A stretch of DNA of 5,843 nt from Gp6-AA40 sp050742535 (GTDB lineage: Bacteria; Acidobacteriota; Vicinamibacteria; Vicinamibacterales; UBA2999). The position numbers and the translations under genes are program-made. The notes below the pieces were generated by a model. That model was not told the origin of the DNA, ran no database searches, and worked only from the letters and a program-made list of their open reading frames with translations. How positions within the stretch are numbered: position 1 is the first letter of the stretch; every line of letters begins with the position of its first letter. Of the stretch, positions 1-5,377 are shown piece by piece. Location: positions 1 through 5,843 of the forward strand of contig JBOGIQ010000363.1 of NCBI GenBank assembly GCA_050742535.1. The letters are read 5' to 3'.

Positions 1-291
1 GGATATCGCCTGCAGGGCGATCAGATCCCGCGTCTGCTGGAGCAGGAGATGATTTCGGACGCCGCCTTCACCGGCGGTATTCAGGTGCCGCCATCGGGCG
101 AGCCGATTCTTCTTCTCACCGACCACCAGACCACCGGTGGATACCCTCAGCTCGCCGTCGTCATTACCGCCGACATTCCGCTCGCCGCCCAGCTCGCGCC
201 GGGGGACTGGGTTGAATTCCGCGTGTGCTCGCGGTCGGAAGCACTCTCGGCGCTCGTGGCACAGGAAGCACGGCTCCTTGCCTTCGATTGA
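1..291 (+). CDS. pxpC: 5-oxoprolinase subunit C (PxpC/KipA family, biotin-dependent carboxyltransferase-like), 3' end only
   Basis: The reading frame is open from base 1 (GYRLQGDQIPRL...) to the TGA at 289-291, giving the last 96 residues of a protein whose start lies outside the window. The run GGIQVPPSGEPILLL followed by DHQTTGGYP is the characteristic C-terminal signature of the KipA/PxpC/AHS2 family, and LAPGDWVEF is the usual closing strand. In this family PxpC works with PxpA and PxpB to hydrolyse 5-oxoproline to glutamate at the expense of ATP in the cytoplasm; related domains occur in urea amidolyases. pxpA and pxpB would be expected just upstream, but they cannot be seen here. The last 14 bases overlap the proposed start of murB, which suggests cotranscription. 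The family call is firm. The exact substrate is inferred from the family, since KipA-type proteins have also been described as kinase-inhibitor antagonists. Confidence 0.9.
   Translation, partial: GYRLQGDQIPRLLEQEMISDAAFTGGIQVPPSGEPILLLTDHQTTGGYPQLAVVITADIPLAAQLAPGDWVEFRVCSRSEALSALVAQEARLLAFD
263..268 (+). promoter_or_regulatory. Shine-Dalgarno site deciding the murB start
   Basis: AGGAAG lies inside the end of pxpC, nine bases before a TTG at 278-280 that is in frame with murB. It is the best purine-rich ribosome-binding candidate near the start of MurB homology. The alternative GTG at 308 has only GAGG at 290-293, about 14 bases away, and the upstream ATG at 137 adds residues unrelated to MurB. 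Confidence 0.55.
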
Positions 292-1384
292 GGCGCTCGG
301 CGGCGCCGTGGACGGGGACCCACTGGCACCGCTGACCACGCTCGGCGTCGGCGGCCCGGCGCGATGGCTGCTGCGCGCGCGGACTGTTGAGGACGTCGAT
401 CGCGCGCATCGCTGGAGCAGGTCGAATGGCACGCGGCTGTTCGTTCTCGGCGGCGGCAGCAATCTGGTGATCGCCGATGCCGGCTTCGACGGCCTGGTCG
501 TGCACGTCGACGTTCGAGGGCGGGAACATGCGCGCGAGGGGACCGATACGCTCGTCACCGCCGGCGCGGGGGAGTCCTGGGACGAGACCGTTGCGGATTG
601 TGTGGCGCGTGGTCTCGCTGGTCTGGAGTGCCTGTCGGGGATTCCCGGGACGGTGGGAGGAACGCCGATCCAGAACGTCGGCGCGTACGGCCAGGAGGTG
701 GCGAACTGCATCGACCATCTCACCGCGTTCGACCGGGAGAACGGTGCGCTGTGCACGTTGACCGGGCATGACTGCGGCTTTTCCTATCGCACCAGCCGCT
801 TCAAGCAGGGCGACAGCGGTCGATTTGTTATTTGCACCGTGACATTCCGGCTGCGACCGGGCCAGCCCACCACCACGTACCCGGACATCACCGAGCACCT
901 GGCGCGGGCGGGTGTATCACTGCCGGACGTCCAGGATGTACGAAATGCCGTGCTTGCCGTGCGCCGGCGGAAGGGCATGGTGATTGATTCGGATGACCCG
1001 GACACTCGCAGCGTCGGGTCGTTCTTCGTGAACCCGGTGGTGACGGAGAGCGACCGCCATCGCGTCGGCACCGCAGCCGGCACGCAACCACCTGCGTTTG
1101 CAGCAGATGGCGGCCGCGTCAAGCTGCCGGCCGCATGGCTGATCGAGCGCGCAGGCTTCCGCCGCGGTGATGCGGACGGCAGTGTGGGGATTTCGACCAA
1201 ACACACGCTTGCGATCGTCAATCGCGGTGGCGCGGCGGCACGTGATGTGCTGAGATTTGCGGCACGTATCAAGCGCGGGGTGTTGGATCGATTCGGCATC
1301 AGCCTCCGGCCGGAGCCCGTGTTCGTCGGCTTCAGCCGCAATCACGATCTCGAGTTCCTGACAGATGTCCAGTCTCCTGATTGA
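278..1384 (+). CDS. murB: UDP-N-acetylmuramate dehydrogenase (UDP-N-acetylenolpyruvoylglucosamine reductase), type I
   Basis: MurB is the cytoplasmic flavoenzyme that uses NADPH to reduce UDP-GlcNAc-enolpyruvate to UDP-MurNAc, the second committed step of peptidoglycan synthesis. From the TTG at 278 the protein is 368 residues, slightly longer than the E. coli enzyme. The FAD-binding signature VLGGGSNLVIAD is near residues 56-67, and GIPGTVGGTPIQNVGAYG near 121-138. The substrate-binding Tyr-Arg pair is in GFSYRTS (Arg about 171). The proton-donor Ser is in SVGSFFVNP (about 248), and the late catalytic Glu is in LRPEPVFVG (about 346). The long segment between the GSFF motif and AAWLIERAG resembles the E. 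coli-type (type I) enzyme. The frame is open back to an ATG at 137, but that extension is an arginine- and serine-rich shadow of pxpC, so I chose the TTG. A GTG at 308 is also possible. It overlaps pxpC by 14 bases and murA by 20. Confidence 0.95.
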   Translation: MPSIEALGGAVDGDPLAPLTTLGVGGPARWLLRARTVEDVDRAHRWSRSNGTRLFVLGGGSNLVIADAGFDGLVVHVDVRGREHAREGTDTLVTAGAGESWDETVADCVARGLAGLECLSGIPGTVGGTPIQNVGAYGQEVANCIDHLTAFDRENGALCTLTGHDCGFSYRTSRFKQGDSGRFVICTVTFRLRPGQPTTTYPDITEHLARAGVSLPDVQDVRNAVLAVRRRKGMVIDSDDPDTRSVGSFFVNPVVTESDRHRVGTAAGTQPPAFAADGGRVKLPAAWLIERAGFRRGDADGSVGISTKHTLAIVNRGGAAARDVLRFAARIKRGVLDRFGISLRPEPVFVGFSRNHDLEFLTDVQSPD

Positions 1385-2624
1385 GGGCGGCCACCGGCTG
1401 GAAGGCCGCGTCTCCGTCGAAGGCAATAAGAACGCGGCGCTGCCGCTGCTGGCGGCCTGTCTCCTGACCGACCAGGAGTGTGTGCTGACGAACGTGCCGC
1501 GCATCGGCGACGTCGAGGTGATGGCGCGCCTGCTGCTCGACGTCGGCGCCGAAGTCGAGGGCATCGGCACGACCACGCTGCGGATCCGCACGCCCTCGAT
1601 TCGTACCCACGCGCCCGATCGGTCGCTGGTCGGCCGGCTGCGGGGGTCGGTACTCCTGCTCGGTCCGCTGCTGGCTCGCGCCGGCCGCGCGCATATCGCA
1701 CCGCCGGGCGGTGATTTTCCCGCACGGCGTTCGATCTCGACGCATCTCGAGGCGCTCCTCGCTATGGGGGCTCACGACGACGGGGGTCCCGATCACGCGC
1801 TGCATGCGCCCGACGGCCTGAAGCCGGCGTCGATGTATCTCGAAGAGGCGTCGGTCACAGGCACGGAGACGGCACTGCTGGCCGCGGCGTCGGCCAGCGG
1901 CCGCACCGAGATTCGAAACGCCGCCACCGAACCGCACGTTGTCGAACTGTGCGAATTCCTCGTCAAGATGGGCGCCGACATTACCGGCATCGGCAGCTCG
2001 AAGCTGCGTATCGAAGGCGTGGGCAAGCTGACGGGAGCGACGCACCAGCTCGGCGGAGACTACATCGAAGCGGGGAGCTGGGCGGTGGTCGCCGCGATCA
2101 CAGGAGGAGAGATCGCCATCGAGGGCGCTCGCGACGACGACATTGAGGTCGTCGCCTCGGTGCTGAAGCGGATGAATGTGGACTGCGGCATGAAAGACGG
2201 CGTCTTCTCGGTCCGGCCGTCACGCCCGAAAGCTGTCCGCCGAATCACGACGGGACTCTGGCCAGCTTTTCCGAGCGACCTCGTCAGCCTCGTGACCGTT
2301 CTGGCGACACAGTCGCAGGGACGTACGCTCGTGCACGACTGGATGTATGAGCTGCGGCTGTTCGCGCTGGAGCAGATGAGCGGCATGGGCGCCGATATGT
2401 TTCTCGCCGATGCGCATCGCATTATCGTGACGGGACCCACTCGGCTCCGCGGCGGACGCATCCTCGACAGCCGCGATCTGCGGTCCGGCATGTCGCTCAT
2501 TGCCGCGGGACTGGCGGCGGACGGTCAGACGCGCGTCGCGCCGCTCGAGACGGTCGAGCGCGGATACAGCAACGTCGTGCAGCGGCTGGTTTCTCTGGGC
2601 GCCCAGGTCGCCAAGATCGAATAA
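1365..2624 (+). CDS. murA: UDP-N-acetylglucosamine 1-carboxyvinyltransferase with Asp at the usual catalytic Cys position
   Basis: MurA transfers enolpyruvate from PEP to UDP-GlcNAc in the cytoplasm, the first committed peptidoglycan step; its product is the MurB substrate. The protein is 419 residues, the usual family length, with two EPSP-synthase-like halves. Residues matching known active-site positions are Lys22 and Asn23 (GNKNAALPLLAA), Arg93 (RLRGSVLLLGPL), Arg122 (PARRSI), Asp305 (PAFPSDL, the proposed general base) and Arg373 (DSRDLRSGMSL). The loop that normally reads PGGC reads PPGGDFPARR here, so the Cys115 equivalent is Asp117 (GAT, 1713-1715). Natural Cys-to-Asp MurA enzymes in Mycobacterium and Chlamydia are active and fosfomycin-insensitive, so insensitivity is a reasonable inference here. 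The ATG lies 20 bases inside murB with only a weak ribosome-binding site, which suggests translational coupling. EPSP synthase (AroA) is the sister family, but the NKNAALP motif and the murB neighbour favour MurA. Confidence 0.95.
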   Translation: MSSLLIEGGHRLEGRVSVEGNKNAALPLLAACLLTDQECVLTNVPRIGDVEVMARLLLDVGAEVEGIGTTTLRIRTPSIRTHAPDRSLVGRLRGSVLLLGPLLARAGRAHIAPPGGDFPARRSISTHLEALLAMGAHDDGGPDHALHAPDGLKPASMYLEEASVTGTETALLAAASASGRTEIRNAATEPHVVELCEFLVKMGADITGIGSSKLRIEGVGKLTGATHQLGGDYIEAGSWAVVAAITGGEIAIEGARDDDIEVVASVLKRMNVDCGMKDGVFSVRPSRPKAVRRITTGLWPAFPSDLVSLVTVLATQSQGRTLVHDWMYELRLFALEQMSGMGADMFLADAHRIIVTGPTRLRGGRILDSRDLRSGMSLIAAGLAADGQTRVAPLETVERGYSNVVQRLVSLGAQVAKIE

Positions 2625-2627
2625 TCG

Positions 2628-2653
2628 GTAGAGGCCGACCTTCAGGTCGGCCT
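2628..2653 (+). repeat. Single GTAG-REP palindrome between murA and lolA
   Basis: GTAG at 2628-2631 is followed directly by a perfect 9 bp stem (AGGCCGACC at 2632-2640, GGTCGGCCT at 2645-2653) around the loop TTCA. A GTAG tetranucleotide beside a hairpin is the defining form of REP sequences recognised by RAYT-type transposases. The same GTAG and TTCA loop recur in the two paired elements near 4260 and 5320, although this stem sequence differs from theirs. It fills most of the 39-base gap between the convergent genes, where REP elements typically lie. It may simply be a terminator that happens to follow GTAG. Confidence 0.55.
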
Positions 2654-2656
2654 TTC
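2632..2656 (+). terminator. Probable terminator hairpin for murA, possibly shared with lolA
   Basis: The 9 bp GC-rich stem with a TTCA loop begins eight bases after the murA TAA. It is followed on the + strand only by a short TTTC rather than a long T run, so termination would rest mainly on stem strength. On the - strand the same hairpin begins 11 bases past the lolA TGA, with no T tract after it. The position between convergent genes supports a role in stopping one or both transcripts. The sequence is also the REP-like palindrome described for 2628-2653. Confidence 0.45.
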
Positions 2657-2663
2657 AAACCTT

Positions 2664-3344
2664 TCAGCGGCCGTCGTCAGTGACAACCTTGACGCCTGAT
2701 GGCACCCGGAAAACGAAATCCCGGTCGGACAGGCCGCGATTCTCTTTCATGTTGCTGAAGGTCAGCGTCGATTCGCCGCCCTGGTGGTCCCGCGTCACGA
2801 GCGCGCGAATCTGCAGCGTGCCCGGATCGAGCGCGACGACGAGGTACTGGTACTCCGGCTCGTTCTTGCGCGGGACGAGCTTCAGCGCCACACTGCCCTG
2901 AACCGGCGTCTCGGCGTAGCTGGCGGTGAAGTCCCGCGCGATGTCGCCGCGGCCGCTCAGGAACAGATCGGGCGTGCTGGCCTGAGTCGCGACGTCTCTC
3001 TCCACCACCTGCTTGTCTTCCGCCACGTACCAGTACAGCTTCACGCCGTCCGACACCAGTTCTTTGCGCTCCGGCTTCGTATAGGTCCAGCGCATCTTGC
3101 CGGGCTTCTTGATCGCCACCGTCCCGCGTTCCTGTGACTGCGTCTTCAGCACACCGGCGCGGTAGCTCTGGACAAAGTCGGCAGAGAAGTCGCGAATCGA
3201 CTGATAACGGGCCTGCAACTCCGTGGCAAGCGTCTCGGGCAACTTGCCAGCCTGTGCAGCTTTTGTCGCGCCCTGGCCGGCGATGACCGACTCGAAGGTT
3301 GCAGTCACTAAAAGAGAGAGAAGGACGATCAGTTTTCGAGCCAC
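2664..3344 (-). CDS. lolA: Outer-membrane lipoprotein carrier protein LolA
   Basis: LolA is the periplasmic chaperone that takes lipoproteins released by LolCDE at the inner membrane to the outer membrane. The product is 226 residues from a GTG at 3344-3342. The N-terminus ARKLIVLLSLLVTATFESVIAG is a plausible Sec signal peptide, with Arg-Lys, a hydrophobic core and likely cleavage after VIA. The mature part shows LolA hallmarks in order: LQARYQSIRDFSADFVQSY, then GTVAIKKPGKMRWTY, then ELVSDGVKLYWYVAEDKQVVE, then ALDPGTLQIRALVTRDHQG, and a closing FVFRVPSGVKVV. No in-frame ATG lies near the signal peptide. The frame is open back to 3572, but that extension is an arginine-rich shadow of the upstream gene. 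The start overlaps the end of the glycosyltransferase gene by 16 bases, and the ribosome-binding site is weak (AAAAAG), which suggests coupling. Its presence is the clearest evidence of an outer membrane. Confidence 0.92.
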   Translation of the reverse strand: MARKLIVLLSLLVTATFESVIAGQGATKAAQAGKLPETLATELQARYQSIRDFSADFVQSYRAGVLKTQSQERGTVAIKKPGKMRWTYTKPERKELVSDGVKLYWYVAEDKQVVERDVATQASTPDLFLSGRGDIARDFTASYAETPVQGSVALKLVPRKNEPEYQYLVVALDPGTLQIRALVTRDHQGGESTLTFSNMKENRGLSDRDFVFRVPSGVKVVTDDGR

Positions 3345-5377
3345 GTCTTTTTGAGCATAGCACTTGAGCCGCGGGCGACCTGCTGAGGTACAGACGCCGG
3401 CATCCGCAGCCTGGCCGTCGGAGCGTATAAGCCGGCGGCATAGCTGACGGCCGGTGATCCGTCCCGTCCGAACCACACGAGGCTGACGCCGCGCTCGATC
3501 GTCAGCACCGGCTCGCGCCCGCGCAGGACGTGACCAAACCCGGCCCGGCGGAATGTGTCGAACGGCAGCCACGACTCGATGCGCACCGCGAACGGGTCGC
3601 CGAGAATCGTGAACACCGATCGGAACGGACGGTTCGATTCGCGATGCTCGGCGCCGGGTTCACCGCTGATTCCGGCCCATACCTGATAGCGTGCCGCGCT
3701 TCGCCGTGGAGCCGATTCCCCGGCAAGGATCGCGAGCGCCCGATCGAAATCGTCGATGTCGACCGCTTCGCCTCCTGCAGGCTCAAGCAGTGTCAGAACG
3801 TAGGGCGTGCCACGCGGGAATGCCTCAACGCGATCGGCAATTCCTCGCGGCGGGACGGTGTCTGCCGCGAGAGGGAAGAACGTGCCATACGCGCTCACGA
3901 CGCGGGCCGCCGCGTTGCCGGCGAGCACGACGTCTCGACCGATCGCATGGTTGTCGTTCACCAGGAACGGAAGATGCGACAGCACCTCTCCGGCCCGGCG
4001 CCATGCCAGCTGGCGCCGTTCGTACCGCGACGAATACAGGAGCGCGTTTTCCAGCTGCCAGTCCATGTCGGAGAGAAGCACGGCATTGGTGTCGCTGATG
4101 CCGGCGGTGACACGGGCCACGAAGGCATCGGCGCGCCGATCGAGGCTGCGATCGGCGCTTGGCAACGTATCCCACGCACGCCAGCCGGCGTATGCGATCA
4201 GCACAGCCGCCGCGACGAGCGGTGCCCGGCGCGGCACCCCTGAAAGGGGTGCCCTACTGCCGGCCGTAGGGCGCCCCTTTATGGGGCGCCATCCGCTAAG
4301 CAATGCAGCGATCGCAATGGCGGTGAAGGCGTGACCGGGCAGAAAGAACACGTGAGGATCGCCGACGTTATAAGTGACGGCGAATATCGTGTTGACGAGG
4401 TAGGCGCTGACCAAGAGCAGCGCCCATGGACGGGAGAAGAGCCAGAGCCGGATGACGCCGGCAATGGCGAGTGCCAGACCGGCCAGTCCAAATTGCAGCC
4501 GCGCATCCCAGATCCACATCGCCATGCGTTCGACGAGCTCACTCCGATCGACGCCGGCCATCATCGTGCCGCGCCAGTCCGACTTGGTGGCATCGAACCA
4601 GAACGTGGCCAGGCGATCGCTCCAGCGTGGCGGCGCATCGATGTTCGTCCACACGAACAGGACATTGGGCGCGTAGAGAAGAGCGCCGGCGCAGGCGATG
4701 CCAATCGCCAGTCCGATCGTGGCCGGCCGCAGGAGATCGCGCGGCCGCGGGTGCGCGAGCAGGAGGAACAGCGCAAATGGCAGCAGCAGCAGAAGCATCG
4801 ACAGGTGGTTGCCGAATGAGAGCGCATACACCGCGAAGAAGGCGGCGAGCCGGCGCCGTGTCGGCTGCTGGCTGTACGCGTACAGCGCAATCAGGCAGCA
4901 GGCAATCAACGCGATGTGCAGGGTGTAGACCTCCGCGATGACCGACTGCGTCCAGAATGTATGCGAGAAGGCGAGGAGGAGTCCGGCGGCGGCGCCGGCA
5001 GCGGCGCTCCTCGTCAGCAGCGCCGCGAAACACGTCAGCAGGCCAGCGGCGAGACCGCCCGCGAGCGCCGAGAACAGATTGAGTCCGCGCGCCGGGTTGT
5101 CCGGGCTGACGGCGAGAACGAACGGCCGTGCGAGCGAGTAATACAACGGGTACGCCTGCCGCGCGCTCGTCTCCGGCCACAGGACGGCTGCCTGAAAGCC
5201 GCCGGTGTCGCCCAGATCCACGCCGGGAAGCAGCGTGCGGGCGTACACCGAGAACGCAATCGTTCCAACCACGCAGGCGGCGAGAACGGCACTCCTGAAG
5301 GAGTGCCCTACGTTCGATGTCTCGAGCTCGGCGTCGTAGGGCACCCCTTCAGGGGTGCCGGTATCATCGGCGCGCAC
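3329..5377 (-). CDS. DUF2723/TMEM260-like polytopic membrane glycosyltransferase; start uncertain
   Basis: This is a large integral membrane protein, about 682 residues from the GTG at 5377-5375. The first 400 residues are a series of hydrophobic helices; the last 280 are a soluble domain that I do not recognise, likely periplasmic. The N-terminal half matches DUF2723 (TMEM260-type, related to protein O-mannosyltransferases). It has YARTLLPGVDLGDTGGFQ in the first outer loop, with candidate catalytic Asp about 57, then AYPLYYSLARPF, NLFSALAGGLAAGL and FSHTFWTQSVIAEVYTLH. The family is thought to glycosylate proteins from lipid-linked sugars; the substrate here is unknown. The start is unclear. 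There is no in-frame ATG between 5497, deep inside polX, and about residue 228 of that long frame. Candidate GTGs are at 5377, 5344 and 5272, none with a good ribosome-binding site. REPIN-like palindromes lie at the N-terminus (5287-5360) and, in frame, in a basic loop near residues 363-382 (4233-4290). The end overlaps lolA by 16 bases. Confidence 0.85.
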   Translation of the reverse strand: MRADDTGTPEGVPYDAELETSNVGHSFRSAVLAACVVGTIAFSVYARTLLPGVDLGDTGGFQAAVLWPETSARQAYPLYYSLARPFVLAVSPDNPARGLNLFSALAGGLAAGLLTCFAALLTRSAAAGAAAGLLLAFSHTFWTQSVIAEVYTLHIALIACCLIALYAYSQQPTRRRLAAFFAVYALSFGNHLSMLLLLLPFALFLLLAHPRPRDLLRPATIGLAIGIACAGALLYAPNVLFVWTNIDAPPRWSDRLATFWFDATKSDWRGTMMAGVDRSELVERMAMWIWDARLQFGLAGLALAIAGVIRLWLFSRPWALLLVSAYLVNTIFAVTYNVGDPHVFFLPGHAFTAIAIAALLSGWRPIKGRPTAGSRAPLSGVPRRAPLVAAAVLIAYAGWRAWDTLPSADRSLDRRADAFVARVTAGISDTNAVLLSDMDWQLENALLYSSRYERRQLAWRRAGEVLSHLPFLVNDNHAIGRDVVLAGNAAARVVSAYGTFFPLAADTVPPRGIADRVEAFPRGTPYVLTLLEPAGGEAVDIDDFDRALAILAGESAPRRSAARYQVWAGISGEPGAEHRESNRPFRSVFTILGDPFAVRIESWLPFDTFRRAGFGHVLRGREPVLTIERGVSLVWFGRDGSPAVSYAAGLYAPTARLRMPASVPQQVARGSSAMLKKTWLEN
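4233..4290. repeat. REPIN-like inverted pair of GTAG hairpins inside a coding sequence
   Basis: There are two hairpins, head to head. The left one has stem GGCACCCC (4233-4240), loop TGAAA and GGGGTGCC (4246-4253), followed by CTAC (4254-4257), so it reads GTAG plus hairpin on the - strand. An 8-base spacer (TGCCGGCC) follows. The right one is GTAG (4266-4269), stem GGCGCCCC (4270-4277), loop TTTAT and GGGGCGCC (4283-4290). Two REP units with inward GTAG motifs form a REPIN, the unit thought to be moved by RAYT transposases. On the - strand the element is translated without a stop as part of the glycosyltransferase, giving the segment RPIKGRPTAGSRAPLSGVP between two membrane helices. The 58-base core is not a multiple of three, so the true insertion must include extra bases or a small adjustment if the frame was kept. 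Confidence 0.8.
5287..5360. repeat. REPIN-like inverted pair of GTAG hairpins at the polX/glycosyltransferase junction
   Basis: The left hairpin has stem GGCACTCC (5288-5295), loop TGAA and GGAGTGCC (5300-5307), followed by CTAC (5308-5311). The right one is GTAG (5336-5339), stem GGCACCCC (5340-5347), loop TTCA and GGGGTGCC (5352-5359). A 24-base spacer (5312-5335) containing CTCGAG separates them. The outermost bases C5287 and G5360 also pair, giving a 74-base unit. It lies four bases beyond the polX stop in the direction of transcription and immediately before the first membrane helix of the glycosyltransferase. It is open in that frame, where the core encodes 24 codons (GTPEGVPYDAELE...). 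The layout matches the pair at 4233-4290, with a longer spacer. Confidence 0.82.

Noticed and set aside
137..277. N-terminal extension of murB back to the ATG at 137
   Set aside because: The 47 residues are Ser/Arg-rich, lie fully inside pxpC in another frame and do not resemble MurB. A TTG with a good AGGAAG site lies right at the start of homology.
164..898. Long open frame on the - strand opposite murB
   Set aside because: It is low in family-like motifs and typical of antisense open frames in GC-rich DNA. The + strand frame is clearly MurB.
3345..3572. N-terminal extension of lolA back to 3572
   Set aside because: The extension is an Arg-rich shadow of the glycosyltransferase gene and would bury the signal peptide inside the protein.
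3800..3815. Another GTAG followed by GGCGTGCCACGC, resembling a REP unit
   Set aside because: The inverted repeat is only 5 bp around a single base, which cannot fold into a hairpin. It has no TTCA loop, and the bases are explained by ordinary codons of the glycosyltransferase (GTPYVLTLLE).
3530..4819. Several long + strand open frames opposite the glycosyltransferase gene
   Set aside because: They are antisense shadows rich in Arg, Gln and Ala without recognisable domains. The - strand frame has coherent membrane helices and family motifs.
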